A stretch of 64,000 nt of DNA from Desulfovibrio sp. (GCA_030145055.1 JAQYWK010000003.1:186001-250000), one strand, 5' to 3'. Positions 17,555 through 27,078 are shown, counted from the first letter of the stretch. The notes: generated from the sequence alone by a model not told the origin. A program made the numbers and translations.

Positions 17555-17610
17555 ATGCAAAATGGTAATGATTAGAAGTCACTGCCATTAAAGAATTACG
17601 TTTAAAATAT

Positions 17611-18270
17611 ATGAATGATATTAAGCTAATAAAATCGCCTGAAAAACCGGCTTTCGGTTATCCTCCAATGGAATCCAACTTAACACCTCCAGAGCCTGTT
17701 AAGTCCGATCCTTTGTGGTCTGTTCCTACTGCAGCAGAATGTATGCAGCACTGGGAAGATTACAATATGTTCGACAACATTAAAGCTCACAGTACACAGG
17801 TCGCAAAAGTAGCTGTCTCCATTGCTTTGATGGCTGAAAAAGCGAATGTTCCCGTGGAGGTAAAGACCGTTCAAGCATCTGCCCTTCTTCACGACATTGC
17901 TAAAAGCTATTGCATAAAACACAGCGGGAACCATAGCCAGCTAGGTTCAGCATGGACCATGCAACTGACTGGGAACCCCGTTATTGCAATGGGCGTGTTG
18001 CATCATGTCTTCTGGCCTTTCGAGCCAGATGCTGAAAAATATTTCCTCCCGCTTCTTGTAAGCTACGCCGACAAACGCGTAATGCACGACACCATGACTT
18101 CGCTTGAAAAAAGATTCAGTGATTTAGCCGTAAGGTACGGTAAGACTGATAAAATCAAGCAGAGAATTAGACAAACATTTGAACAGGCCCTGATCCTTGA
18201 ACAGCGGCTTGGCAATTTAATCGGAGTTGATCTCAATGCATGTTCTTTTGATAGCGGGCGGTTGGTCTGA
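17611..18270 (+). CDS. HD-domain phosphohydrolase family protein
   Basis: A 219-residue cytoplasmic protein with an HD domain. Metal ligands are visible in NIKAHSTQVAKVA (His), ALLHDIAKSY (the HD pair), NHSQLGSAW, GVLHHVFW and SYADKRVMHD. A Pro-rich N-terminal stretch of about 45 residues precedes the domain. HD proteins hydrolyse nucleotides or phosphoesters; the substrate is not evident. Its last 35 bases overlap the ddl start and the ddl ribosome site lies inside it, so the pair is translationally coupled. That placement suggests a link to envelope synthesis, but this is inference. Confidence 0.8.
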   Translation: MNDIKLIKSPEKPAFGYPPMESNLTPPEPVKSDPLWSVPTAAECMQHWEDYNMFDNIKAHSTQVAKVAVSIALMAEKANVPVEVKTVQASALLHDIAKSYCIKHSGNHSQLGSAWTMQLTGNPVIAMGVLHHVFWPFEPDAEKYFLPLLVSYADKRVMHDTMTSLEKRFSDLAVRYGKTDKIKQRIRQTFEQALILEQRLGNLIGVDLNACSFDSGRLV

Positions 18271-19144
18271 CGAACGGGAAGTGTCCTTGAGCGGAGCAAA
18301 AGGCATACACAAAGCCTTACTTGAGCTTGGACATGAAGTCGATTTTTTAGACCCTGCAACAGATTTCGATACACTAATAGACCGCGCTGATCACGCTGAT
18401 TTTGCTTTTATAAATCTCCACGGTTCGCCAGGAGAAGACGGTCTGATTCAAGCAATGCTGAATCAAGCATCCTGCCCGTATCAAGGATCTGGACCGGAAA
18501 GTTCTTTTCTGACGCTTAACAAAGCTGCGGCAAAAACAATTTTTGATAAAAATTCTATTCTCAGCCCTAAGTGGGAATTGGTTTGCCCTGCTAAAGAATG
18601 CAAGGGAATTGAAAGACTTTCTCCGCCAGTGTTCATTAAACCGAACTCAGGCGGATCAAGCCTCGGAATGACTCTTGCGCAAAGCGCAAAAGACATGACA
18701 GCAGGGATTGAAAAAGTTTTCAGCATGGGCGACAGCGCACTGGCTGAAGAATATATTCAGGGAATAGAAGTAACGTGCGCCATCCTCGGAGATGCCCCCT
18801 TACCAATTATCCTTATTACGCCGCCTGAAAATGCGGAGTTCTTTGATTACCATAGCAAATACGCCCTTGACGGGGCGAAGGAAGTCTGTCCGGCACCGCT
18901 AGAAGATTCGCTGACAAGGGAAATTCAGGAAATAACCCTTAAGGTGCATAAACTTCTTGGACTGAGCGGATATAGCAGAGCTGATTTTATAATTTCTAAC
19001 GGAGTCCCATACCTTCTGGAAGTAAATACTCTTCCGGGAATGACTCCTACCAGCCTTGTCCCGAGAGCAGCAAAAGCGGCTGGATACTCATTCTGTCAGT
19101 TAATCGAAAAACTTATAGAACTCGGACAAGAAAAGCTGAAGTAA
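18236..19144 (+). CDS. ddl: D-alanine--D-alanine ligase
   Basis: Ddl makes the D-Ala-D-Ala dipeptide of peptidoglycan with ATP. The 302-residue protein is an ATP-grasp enzyme with GGWSDEREVSLSGA at the N-terminus, LHGSPGEDG, KPNSGGSSLGM in the ATP lid, EEYIQGIEVTCA, and the C-terminal metal site EVNTLPGMTPTSLVP. I use the ATG at 18236, nine bases after CGGAG; a TTG three codons upstream is unlikely. It forms a run with waaA, kdsB and carA. Confidence 0.95.
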   Translation: MHVLLIAGGWSDEREVSLSGAKGIHKALLELGHEVDFLDPATDFDTLIDRADHADFAFINLHGSPGEDGLIQAMLNQASCPYQGSGPESSFLTLNKAAAKTIFDKNSILSPKWELVCPAKECKGIERLSPPVFIKPNSGGSSLGMTLAQSAKDMTAGIEKVFSMGDSALAEEYIQGIEVTCAILGDAPLPIILITPPENAEFFDYHSKYALDGAKEVCPAPLEDSLTREIQEITLKVHKLLGLSGYSRADFIISNGVPYLLEVNTLPGMTPTSLVPRAAKAAGYSFCQLIEKLIELGQEKLK

Positions 19145-19170
19145 CTTTTTTTCAACGTCAGGACCATTAC

Positions 19171-20448
19171 ATGTCACAATCTCTCAAGCTTCGGACAGCC
19201 TCGTTTGTCTACGACCTCGGTTGGAAAGCCGCCTTACCATTTCTACACAGAAACGAAAGGCTGCGCGAAGGATTTGATCGTAGAACCCTAAAACACAGCC
19301 TTCCTCCGCAAGCAGATGTATGGATTCAGGCGGCATCAGCAGGCGAATCAAAATTAGCCTCGCGCATCTTAAGTAATATAAAAGCAGACAGCCCTACTAA
19401 ATTTTTATTAACCACAAACACGTCTCAAGGTCTCTCAGAACTTGAAAGAATGGTGCACAGACTTACACCGAACGCCCGAAATGTTTCTGCGACAACAACA
19501 TACTTCCCCTTTGATATGCCCAGTCTGGCTATCAAGGCACTAAAAGCCGTTAACCCTAAATTAGTGGTTTTACTTGAAACTGAAATATGGCCCGGATTTC
19601 TTCTAGCATGTAAGGAACTCGGAATAAAAGTTGTAATAATCAATGCACGGATGAGCACCAAATCCCTCGCTGGATATATGACATGGCCTTCATTTTTCAA
19701 AACCATTGCGCCTGAAGAGGTTCTTGCAATCTCACCCAATGATGCAAGCAGGTTCAAGACTCTTTTCGAGATAGACAAAGTCAACTTGATGCCCAATATC
19801 AAGTTTGACAGCACAGCGACAGTTGCTCCGCTCGCTTATACCGCGAATCCTCTTTCGTCCATTTTCAAACCCAAGACTCCATTCATAATACTTGGCTCCA
19901 TCCGCAAGGAAGAAGAATCTCAAGTTTTAAAGCTCACTGCTGCTCTCAAAAAAGAAAGACCGAAGACAGTGATAGGCCTTTTCCCACGCCACATGCACAG
20001 AATTGATGCATGGAAAGAAATGTTAGATCAGAAAGGTCTTCCGTGGATTCTCCGTTCGGAAGTTGAGGGTAAGATACCCTTCGGCCACATTGTTCTATGG
20101 GATGTATTCGGAGAAATGCTTTCTGCCTTTTCTCTTGCACGAGCTGCTTTTATCGGCGGAAGCCTAGCCCCTGTCGGCGGGCAAAATTTTCTGGAGCCGC
20201 TTTCGTATGGCGTAACTCCTGTTATTGGACCCTATTGGACGAACTTCAACTGGATCGGAAAAGAAATTTTTGACAAAAAACTGGCTAGACAGGCTGATGA
20301 CTATGAAGGCGTTTTAAAAGATCTTCTTCTTATTAGTAAAAAAGCCCCCAAGCCGGACAAAGTTAAAAAAGATTTTGAGAAATATCTTGAAAACATGCGT
20401 GGCGGAACAGAAATGGCTTGTGAAGCTATTCTGCGTAACTTGAGCTAA
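19171..20448 (+). CDS. waaA: 3-deoxy-D-manno-octulosonic acid (KDO) transferase
   Basis: WaaA (KdtA) adds KDO from CMP-KDO to the lipid A precursor at the inner membrane (GT30). The length of 425 is normal. The acceptor-side motif IQAASAGESK is at about 51-60, ETEIWPGFLLACKELGI at about 133-149, and the donor side has GSIRKEEE and GGSLAPVGGQNFLEP near 328-342. The usual long N-terminal membrane helix is weak here, so attachment may be peripheral. Its partner kdsB follows 13 bases downstream. Confidence 0.95.
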   Translation: MSQSLKLRTASFVYDLGWKAALPFLHRNERLREGFDRRTLKHSLPPQADVWIQAASAGESKLASRILSNIKADSPTKFLLTTNTSQGLSELERMVHRLTPNARNVSATTTYFPFDMPSLAIKALKAVNPKLVVLLETEIWPGFLLACKELGIKVVIINARMSTKSLAGYMTWPSFFKTIAPEEVLAISPNDASRFKTLFEIDKVNLMPNIKFDSTATVAPLAYTANPLSSIFKPKTPFIILGSIRKEEESQVLKLTAALKKERPKTVIGLFPRHMHRIDAWKEMLDQKGLPWILRSEVEGKIPFGHIVLWDVFGEMLSAFSLARAAFIGGSLAPVGGQNFLEPLSYGVTPVIGPYWTNFNWIGKEIFDKKLARQADDYEGVLKDLLLISKKAPKPDKVKKDFEKYLENMRGGTEMACEAILRNLS

Positions 20449-20461
20449 AGGATAATAGAAG

Positions 20462-21205
20462 ATGAATTTAGTTTCAGGATGTTACGGAATTATTCCGGCA
20501 CGCTACGAATCCAGCCGATTCCCCGGCAAACCTCTGGCTGATATTTGCGGGAAGCCTATGTTCTGGCATGTTTGGTCCAGAGCCAGCAAGTGTCCTGAAA
20601 TGAAAAAGGTTGTCCTTGCAACTGACAGTACCTTAATTATGGACGCAGCCGAAAAACTGGGAGTCCCGGCTGTAATGACAGCAGACACTCATACTAGCGG
20701 CACGGATAGAGTTCTTGAGGCGGCAAGAAAATTGAATCTGCCAAAAGACTCAATTGTTGTTAATATTCAAGGTGATGAACCTTGCCTAGCTCCGGAAATG
20801 CTATCTGATTTGGTCAGCCCTTTTGCGGATAACAGCGTAAGAGTTACAACTCTTGCCTCACCAATCAGCGCGCAGGAGGCTCTTTCCTCCGACAGAGTGA
20901 AAGTCGCACTTGCCAAAGACAGCAGAGCACTATATTTTTCGCGTTCTCCCATACCTTTTTCTCAGGATGGTAAGGGAGAATATTTATTGCACATCGGCCT
21001 ATACGGCTTCCGCATGGAAGCCCTTGAAACATTCGCCAGCCTGCCTGCTTCCCCGCTTGAAAAAAGGGAAAGGCTTGAACAGCTCAGGCTGCTGGACAAC
21101 GGAATATCCATCCATGTCACGGTTACAGGACACTCCTGCCACGGAGTCGACCGCCCGGATGACTTGGATACAGCCATAAAGATTCTTAAGAGGGAACAAA
21201 TATGA
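20462..21205 (+). CDS. kdsB: CMP-KDO synthetase
   Basis: KdsB activates KDO with CTP to CMP-KDO, the donor used by WaaA encoded just upstream. The 247-residue protein has the nucleotidyltransferase start [27 protein letters not shown] near 99-109, and the product-side motif HIGLYGFR. The start follows AAAGGATAATAGAAG. The stop overlaps the carA start (ATGA at 21202-21205), so translation is coupled. Confidence 0.96.
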   Translation: MNLVSGCYGIIPARYESSRFPGKPLADICGKPMFWHVWSRASKCPEMKKVVLATDSTLIMDAAEKLGVPAVMTADTHTSGTDRVLEAARKLNLPKDSIVVNIQGDEPCLAPEMLSDLVSPFADNSVRVTTLASPISAQEALSSDRVKVALAKDSRALYFSRSPIPFSQDGKGEYLLHIGLYGFRMEALETFASLPASPLEKRERLEQLRLLDNGISIHVTVTGHSCHGVDRPDDLDTAIKILKREQI

Positions 21206-22326
21206 AAGCCATCTTGGCACTTGAAGACGGAACTTGGTTTGAAGGTACATCCTTCACCGGCCCCGGAGAATCTGGCGGAGAAGCCATCTTCAACACTGGC
21301 ATGACCGGATATCAGGAAGTCCTCACCGACCCATCCTACACCGGACAGATGGTCTGCATGACCTATCCGCTTATCGGTAACTACGGAATAACCAAAGAAG
21401 ACAACGAATCTTCTAAAGTTCATGTTGCCGGATTTATCGTTAAAGAATGTTGCAAAAAGCCTTCAAACTGGCGTTCTGTTATATCACTTCCTGATTACCT
21501 TAAAGAAGCAGGAATTATAGGAATTGAAGGAATTGACACACGCGCTCTGACTCGCCACCTCCGTATTAACGGAGCCATGCGTGGAATCATTTCCACTGAA
21601 GAAACCGACCCTGAAAAGCTAGTTGAAAAAGCAAAAAGACTTCCTCTAATGGAAGGTCAGAACCTTGCAGATACAGTGTCTTCAGATTCTTGCTATGAGT
21701 GGAAAGACAACAAACCTGTCCCTGCCGATGTTTCCGCAGGCTACAAATGGAGCGGAGACGCACCCAAACTAGTGCTCATTGACTACGGTGTTAAATGGAA
21801 CATTATTCGTCTTTTAGCGAATCAGGGTTTTCAAATCCTATGTGTCCCTTCAAGCTATAGTGAAAAACAGATTCGTGACTTAGGTCCCGACGCTATATTT
21901 CTTTCCAACGGTCCCGGCGATCCCGCAGTCCTTGACCATGCTGTTAAAACAGCTCGTGCTCTTTGTCAGGACTTCCCGACAGCAGGTATTTGCCTTGGAC
22001 ATCAGCTTCTCGGGCTCGCGCTTGGTGGTAAAACTTTCAAGCTGAAATTCGGTCATCACGGTTGTAATCAGCCTGTTTTAGACTTGGAATCCAATAAAAT
22101 TGAAATATCTTCACAGAACCATGGTTTTTGCGTTGACATTTCTGAGTGTTCCGATCTTATGATGACACATAAAAATCTGAACGATGAGACGTTAGAAGGG
22201 TTTGCTCATAAATCCAAACCAATCATCGCAATACAGTTTCATCCCGAAGCAGCTCCCGGTCCACGCGACAGTGAGTATTTCTTTTCCAGATTCCGTAATC
22301 TAGTAAAAGACGCTCTAGGTAAATAA
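21202..22326 (+). CDS. carA: Carbamoyl-phosphate synthase small subunit
   Basis: Glutamine amidotransferase subunit that supplies ammonia to CarB for carbamoyl phosphate, used for pyrimidines and arginine. The 374 residues include the N-terminal CPSase_sm domain ([17 protein letters not shown]) and a class I amidotransferase domain with LSNGPGDP, the nucleophile in [11 protein letters not shown] (Cys near 266) and the FHPEAAPGP triad end near 347. CarB is not in the window. The ATGA overlap with kdsB is an unusual pairing of LPS and pyrimidine genes, and may only reflect operon packing. Confidence 0.96.
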   Translation: MKAILALEDGTWFEGTSFTGPGESGGEAIFNTGMTGYQEVLTDPSYTGQMVCMTYPLIGNYGITKEDNESSKVHVAGFIVKECCKKPSNWRSVISLPDYLKEAGIIGIEGIDTRALTRHLRINGAMRGIISTEETDPEKLVEKAKRLPLMEGQNLADTVSSDSCYEWKDNKPVPADVSAGYKWSGDAPKLVLIDYGVKWNIIRLLANQGFQILCVPSSYSEKQIRDLGPDAIFLSNGPGDPAVLDHAVKTARALCQDFPTAGICLGHQLLGLALGGKTFKLKFGHHGCNQPVLDLESNKIEISSQNHGFCVDISECSDLMMTHKNLNDETLEGFAHKSKPIIAIQFHPEAAPGPRDSEYFFSRFRNLVKDALGK

Positions 22327-22355
22327 CTCTCCTAAATTATAAAAGCGGAGAAAAT

Positions 22356-23159
22356 ATGTCCGGTGAACTTACAAACGCCCGAAAAAAATTAGCTGGAGTA
22401 TCAAGCCTTTTAAAGCAGCAAAAGGCTATGCCTGCTGTTCAGGCTGTATACGATGCCGTTGTTGCGATGCTTCGCGGCTCTTTGATGAAAGCAGAAAGAG
22501 AAGAATTTCAAGAACTTCTTGATAGCGCGGTACACATCCTTAATAGCGACAAAAAGCTACGTGAAGATTATCCGCTGATTATCAACTATTCTCATGGGGA
22601 AGAAAAGGTTCTGATGGAAGTTCTGCGCGAGCTCTTAAAAGAGTTGCAGGAAAAAGTCAGTAATAACGCTCAAGACCTTTTAAAAGCCATGAATGCTAGA
22701 AAGCAAACGTTGCTGACACAAGGGCAAGAGCTGATAGAAAAAGGTGACATCCCTGAAGCAAACATCCTTTTCAACCAGCTTATTAGCGAATTTAAGGATG
22801 ACACAGATCTAAGAGCCGAAGTTGCTGACAAATTCATCAAAGCCGGACTTTACGAAGACGCTCTTGGATACCTTGAAGATGCGCTAGCCAATGACCCTAA
22901 TGCGATATTCCTGTATAATCGTATCGGCATTGTTCTGCGCAAAATGAAAGATTTTGCAACCGCAGAAAAATACTATCTCAAAGCTTTGCAGTTAAATGAT
23001 AAAGATGAATATCTCTATTTCAACTGTGGTCGTTTATACTACGACTGGAAGCAGTGGGATAAAATGGCAGAAGCAGCTAAAAAAGCAATTGCGATTAATC
23101 CGAACTTTTCCGAAGCTGAAAAAATGCTCAAATTTGCCAACAAAAAAATTGGCATGTAG
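22356..23159 (+). CDS. TPR-repeat protein of unknown role
   Basis: A 267-residue soluble helical protein. The N-terminal half (1-140) is a coiled, charged helical region (AVVAMLRGSLMKAEREEF). The C-terminal half has about three tetratricopeptide repeats: AEVADKFIKAGLYEDALGYL, IFLYNRIGIVLRKMKDFATA and EYLYFNCGRLYYDWKQWDKM. Such proteins are scaffolds; the partner is unknown. A good ribosome site (GCGGAGA) lies before the ATG. It follows carA by 29 bases and is probably the last gene of the HD-ddl-waaA-kdsB-carA transcript. Confidence 0.85.
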   Translation: MSGELTNARKKLAGVSSLLKQQKAMPAVQAVYDAVVAMLRGSLMKAEREEFQELLDSAVHILNSDKKLREDYPLIINYSHGEEKVLMEVLRELLKELQEKVSNNAQDLLKAMNARKQTLLTQGQELIEKGDIPEANILFNQLISEFKDDTDLRAEVADKFIKAGLYEDALGYLEDALANDPNAIFLYNRIGIVLRKMKDFATAEKYYLKALQLNDKDEYLYFNCGRLYYDWKQWDKMAEAAKKAIAINPNFSEAEKMLKFANKKIGM

Positions 23160-23183
23160 CAAATTAATTTGATCATAAAATTA

Positions 23184-23236
23184 TAAAAGCTCAAGTCTCA
23201 AAGCAGTAAATCTGCAACAGAGCTTGAGCTTTTCTT
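23184..23236 (+). terminator. Long-stem hairpin directly before gmhB
   Basis: AAAAGCTCAAG (about 23185-23195) pairs with CTTGAGCTTTT (about 23223-23233). An inner stem GCAG/CTGC (23203-23206 with 23212-23215) sits inside the loop. The T tract is short (TTTTCTT). It either ends the upstream transcript or acts as a regulatory leader for gmhB, whose start lies within 15 bases. Confidence 0.6.
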
Positions 23237-23248
23237 ATGGATACACCT

Positions 23249-23782
23249 ATGAAAAATTATATCCTTCTGGACCGCGACGGCACAATTATCTTCGACAAAC
23301 ACTACCTCAGTGATCCAGAGGGAGTTGAAATTATACCGAACGCCGAAAAAGGTCTAAAAATAATGCTTGAAGCCGGATTTGGCCTTATTGTCGTGACTAA
23401 TCAATCAGGCATAGGAAGAGGATATTATTCAGTCGAAGATATGAATAGCGTGAATAGCAAAATGGAAGCGCTACTATCAAAAAGCGACATCAAATTTGAT
23501 GCAATATATCACTGTCCGCACACACCGGATCAAGCATGTAATTGCCGCAAGCCCGCAACAGAAATGTTCGACAAAGCCATCGCTGAATTTAACTTAGAAC
23601 CAACTCAGTGCTACGTTATAGGCGATAAAATATGCGACATAGAACTTGGTCTAGCTAAAGGAGCAGACGCAATCCTTGTCCGCACAGGGAAAGGGCTTGT
23701 CGAAGAATCCGAATGTATCGGCAAAGCCACATACATCGCCGATGACTTAGTTGATGCTGCTAATTATATATTAGGAAAATAA
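23249..23782 (+). CDS. gmhB: D-glycero-D-manno-heptose-1,7-bisphosphate 7-phosphatase
   Basis: GmhB removes the 7-phosphate of heptose bisphosphate on the way to ADP-heptose for the LPS inner core. It is a HAD phosphatase of 177 residues with the nucleophile motif LLDRDGTI, VTNQSGIGRGYY, the zinc-binding loop CPHTPDQACNCRKP, and GDKICDIELGLAKGA. The ATG at 23249 is chosen because GGAT lies eight bases before it. The ATG at 23237 is also possible but abuts the hairpin. Sequence alone does not settle the alpha or beta anomer, so histidinol-phosphate phosphatase is a less likely alternative. Confidence 0.88.
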   Translation: MKNYILLDRDGTIIFDKHYLSDPEGVEIIPNAEKGLKIMLEAGFGLIVVTNQSGIGRGYYSVEDMNSVNSKMEALLSKSDIKFDAIYHCPHTPDQACNCRKPATEMFDKAIAEFNLEPTQCYVIGDKICDIELGLAKGADAILVRTGKGLVEESECIGKATYIADDLVDAANYILGK

Positions 23783-23789
23783 TTTTTAT

Positions 23790-24773
23790 TTAAGCGTCTA
23801 CCATTGTTTCTGCAGTTTCTAAGGCGGCTTTAAAGCTTTCTAAGGATGCTTTTCCTGTTCCCGTAATATCGTAACCTGTCCCGTGATCAGGTGAGGTTCT
23901 TGGGAATGGCAACCCTAGCGTGATATTTACTGCTTCGCTGAAATGTAAAAGTTTTAACGGAGCTAAACCCTGATCGTGATACATGGCTAGTACGGCGCTA
24001 TAAGTGCCCTGCGCAGCAAAATGGAAAATAGTATCGCCCGGGAATGGTCCTTCTACGTTTAATCCTTTCGCATTCGCCTCTTTAATAGCCGGCTCAATAA
24101 TATCAATTTCTTCACTACCAATTCTGCCCGACTCACCCGCATGCGGGTTAAGCCCACATACCGCTATGGGTTTATCCAACCCTAATGACTTAACAAGCTG
24201 ATCTGTCAAATCGAGACAGCGTAAAATTCTTTCCTTCGTAATCAAAGCCGGAATATCTACGAATTTAGGATGTGTGGTAACGAGGCTTACCTTGAGCTTC
24301 GGCCCGCCAAGATGCATGCACACATTCGCACGCCCGACTCCTGATCTTTCTGCGAGAAATTCAGTGTGCCCCGGAAAATCAAATCCAGCCAATTGCAACA
24401 TGGCCTTATTTAATGGACAAGTCACAAGCCCAGAAACAACCTTCGCTTCGAGCAACTGCGTCGCAGTTTCAAGAGCCTCGCCAGCACCACGACCGCCTTC
24501 AGGGACCGCAACGCCAACTTCCAATTTATAATCTTTAATCTTATCAGGGCAATATAAATAATATCCGGCCTTAGCTCCGACAATCTCAGAAGGATCGCTA
24601 ATTTCCTCATAAAAGGGATCAAGACCAAGCCGCTCAAGATGGTACTCCAAACTATTGGCAGGCCCAATCATCAAAAAAGATCTCTCAGGCTTACGCTCAG
24701 CAAGCAATCTACAAACAAGTTCAGGTCCTAAACCATTCGGATCACCAAGAGTAATACATATATTCTTTTTCAT
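23790..24773 (-). CDS. pdxA: 4-hydroxythreonine-4-phosphate dehydrogenase
   Basis: PdxA oxidises 4-phosphohydroxy-L-threonine in the DXP-dependent pyridoxal phosphate pathway. The 327-residue protein has ITLGDPNGLGPEL at the N-terminus, TCPLNKA, FPGHTEFLAE, the metal His in CGLNPHAGESGRIG, MYHDQGLAPLKLL and TSPDHGTGYDI, all typical. The ATG at 24773 is preceded by TTTTGGATG; an ATG four codons upstream is the alternative. It converges tail to tail with gmhB and lies downstream of glgB but behind that gene's terminator. Confidence 0.95.
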   Translation of the reverse strand: MKKNICITLGDPNGLGPELVCRLLAERKPERSFLMIGPANSLEYHLERLGLDPFYEEISDPSEIVGAKAGYYLYCPDKIKDYKLEVGVAVPEGGRGAGEALETATQLLEAKVVSGLVTCPLNKAMLQLAGFDFPGHTEFLAERSGVGRANVCMHLGGPKLKVSLVTTHPKFVDIPALITKERILRCLDLTDQLVKSLGLDKPIAVCGLNPHAGESGRIGSEEIDIIEPAIKEANAKGLNVEGPFPGDTIFHFAAQGTYSAVLAMYHDQGLAPLKLLHFSEAVNITLGLPFPRTSPDHGTGYDITGTGKASLESFKAALETAETMVDA

Positions 24774-24866
24774 AATTTCATCCAAAATTAATATTTAAAA
24801 ACTTTCACTGAAGTAGCCGAACTTACCCAATACCATTTCAAATCAGTTAGCAAGGGTACAAACATA

Positions 24867-24909
24867 AAAACGGAGAAAAGCTCCTAAAATAGAAGCTCTC
24901 CCCGTTTTA
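24867..24909 (-). terminator. Terminator of the glycogen operon
   Basis: On the minus strand AAAACGGGGAGAGCT pairs with AGCTTTTCTCCGTTTT with a small bulge, then TTTTTATGTTTG. It lies about 50 bases beyond the glgB stop and before pdxA. Confidence 0.75.
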
Positions 24910-24961
24910 AAAAAAACGAGCAATAATAAAACAAAAATACCGCCTTAAAAAGACCCCACGA

Positions 24962-26860
24962 CTATTCAGGCCGTAAAGCGACAGCGCCAAGAGGTGGCAA
25001 TGTAAGTTCGAGGTAATATGGGAAAGCGCCAATTTCTCCGGCTTTGCGAGCGTTTACTGCACCGACGTTACCAACATTGGACCCGCCATATATTTCTGCA
25101 TCGGAATTGAAAATCTCTTTCCATTTTCCGCCCTGTGGACACCCTAAACAATATCCTGTGCGTACTACCGGCGTAAAATTGAAAACCCAAAGAATGGGCT
25201 TTTCGTCTTCACTTTTACGTAGAAAGCTTATGGTAGACGACCTGAAATCGCTGAAATCAACCCATTCAAACCCCGACCAATCGTTATCCTGTTTATACAT
25301 GGCAGGATTTTCTTTCATGGTCCGATTTAAATCTGAAACGGTATTTCGTATTCCTTGATGCGCGGGAAATCCGAGTAAAAGCCAGTCTAATTCTTTACGG
25401 CAATCCCACTCGTTCCACTGACCAAATTCACAGCCCATGAAGAGCAACTTTTTACCGGGATGGGCCCACTGGTAACTGAAAAGTAAACGTAGGTTCGCCA
25501 TCTGCTGCCACGTGTCGCCGGGCATTTTAGATAGCAAGGCTCCTTTTCCGTGTACTACTTCATCGTGTGAGATAGGTAAGACAAAATTTTCACTGAATGC
25601 ATATATCATTGAGAAAGTGAGGCTGTTGTGATGATAGGCACGATGAATTGGGCTTTTGCTAAAATAGTCGAGAGTATCGTTCATCCAGCCCATATTCCAC
25701 TTGAAGGTGAACCCCAGTCCGCCTGTGTATACTGGACGGGACACACCGGGCCATGAAGTTGATTCTTCGGCAATCATCATAGCGCCCGGGAACTGATCAT
25801 GGACAACCGTATTGAGCTGCTTGAAAAGCTCGATGGCTTCTAGGTTCTCATTACCGCCATGTTCGTTAGCAACCCACTCACCCTCTTCTCGCGAATAATC
25901 GAGGTAAAGCATAGATGCAACAGCGTCGATACGAATTCCATCAATATGAAATTCCTTCAGCCAATAGAGCGCGTTGGTCAGCAGGAAATTACAAACTTCG
26001 TGCCGTCCAAAATTGAAAATATATGTGCCCCAGTCAGGATGCTCACCTTTACGAGGATCAGCATGCTCATAGAGAGCCGTACCGTCAAAACGACCAAGTC
26101 CCCATTCATCTTTAGGAAAATGACCCGGCACCCAGTCCAGAATAACGCCAATGCCTTCTTCGTGACATTTATCAATAAAGTATTTGAGATCGTCAGGAGA
26201 TCCGTGCCTTGAGGTCGGGGAAAAATAATGACTGGTCTGATATCCCCATGATTCATCGAGAGGATGCTCAGCAATAGGCATCAGTTCTATATGTGTGAAA
26301 CCCATATCTTTTACATATGGAATAAGTTCTTCGGTTAACTGACGATAAGAGCGATAATCCCACCCTTCTCTGCGCCATGACCCGAGATGTACCTCGTAAC
26401 AGGAAATTGGTTTCTCGAGCGGGATTCCGTCTTCTCTGCGCTTTGCCATCCACGATTCATCGGCCCATTCGTAATTATCCAGTCCCCAAGTAACGGCGGC
26501 GTGTCCGGGACGCATTTCAGAACGAAACGCGAAAGGATCTGTTTTGGTCACCTCGCGCCCATCGCTTTGAATGACTTGATATTTATACATCTGGCCGGGA
26601 GTAACATCCGGCACAAACCCCGCCCATATGCCGGAAACACCGACAGGCATCAAAGGATTAGTGCGGCTGTTCCACTCATTAAAATCACCTGCCACGTAAA
26701 TATTCTGTGCGTTCGGCGCCCATACAGCAAAACGGTATCCTTCCTTTCCATCCTGCACATCAAAATGCGCTCCGAGAATCCGGTAAAGATCCCAGTGCTG
26801 TCCTTTACCGAACAGGAACAAATCAAAAGGAGCTATGTAAACGGGTAAAGTTTCTGGCAT
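24962..26860 (-). CDS. glgB: 1,4-alpha-glucan branching enzyme
   Basis: GlgB forms alpha-1,6 branches in glycogen. The 632-residue protein has an N-terminal CBM48 module (FAVWAPNAQNIYVAGDFNEW), the GH13 barrel and a C-terminal beta domain. Catalytic sites are visible: GIRIDAVASML (nucleophile Asp), IAEESTSWPGV (acid Glu) and SHDEVVHGK (Asp). The start follows GAGGATTA. It is shorter than E. coli GlgB (728) because the first N-terminal module is missing, which is common. It is the last gene of the glgA-small protein-glgB run. Confidence 0.96.
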   Translation of the reverse strand: MPETLPVYIAPFDLFLFGKGQHWDLYRILGAHFDVQDGKEGYRFAVWAPNAQNIYVAGDFNEWNSRTNPLMPVGVSGIWAGFVPDVTPGQMYKYQVIQSDGREVTKTDPFAFRSEMRPGHAAVTWGLDNYEWADESWMAKRREDGIPLEKPISCYEVHLGSWRREGWDYRSYRQLTEELIPYVKDMGFTHIELMPIAEHPLDESWGYQTSHYFSPTSRHGSPDDLKYFIDKCHEEGIGVILDWVPGHFPKDEWGLGRFDGTALYEHADPRKGEHPDWGTYIFNFGRHEVCNFLLTNALYWLKEFHIDGIRIDAVASMLYLDYSREEGEWVANEHGGNENLEAIELFKQLNTVVHDQFPGAMMIAEESTSWPGVSRPVYTGGLGFTFKWNMGWMNDTLDYFSKSPIHRAYHHNSLTFSMIYAFSENFVLPISHDEVVHGKGALLSKMPGDTWQQMANLRLLFSYQWAHPGKKLLFMGCEFGQWNEWDCRKELDWLLLGFPAHQGIRNTVSDLNRTMKENPAMYKQDNDWSGFEWVDFSDFRSSTISFLRKSEDEKPILWVFNFTPVVRTGYCLGCPQGGKWKEIFNSDAEIYGGSNVGNVGAVNARKAGEIGAFPYYLELTLPPLGAVALRPE

Positions 26861-26866
26861 GAAATA

Positions 26867-27070
26867 TTAATCCTCAGATTTACGGGAATTCTCGAGACAT
26901 TCAATATAAAACAGACAATCTTTCTGAGTGCAAAAGCCACTTCCAGCCCTGGCGAAACAATCAAAATTGCCTTCGACTCTCTGAAGCAAGCGAACAGCCT
27001 TCACTATATCCAGCCCTTTCACATCTACGCCAAGCCTTCTGGCTAAGTCTTCTATCATTTCACGTGACAT
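26867..27070 (-). CDS. Small four-cysteine protein in the glycogen operon, 67 residues
   Basis: A 67-residue protein between glgA and glgB, 8 and 6 bases from its neighbours and with its own TAGGTAA site, so it is clearly a real operon gene. The N-terminal part (MIEDLARRLGVDVKG, then VKAVRLLQRVEG) looks like a SAP- or Rho-N-type helical pair. The C-terminal part holds four Cys (FDCFARA, FCTQKDC, IEC) that could bind zinc or an iron-sulfur cluster. I recall similar small SAP-domain hypothetical proteins in Desulfovibrio. No function is established. Its place suggests a link to glycogen control. Confidence 0.82.
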   Translation of the reverse strand: MSREMIEDLARRLGVDVKGLDIVKAVRLLQRVEGNFDCFARAGSGFCTQKDCLFYIECLENSRKSED

Positions 27071-27078
27071 AATTTTAC

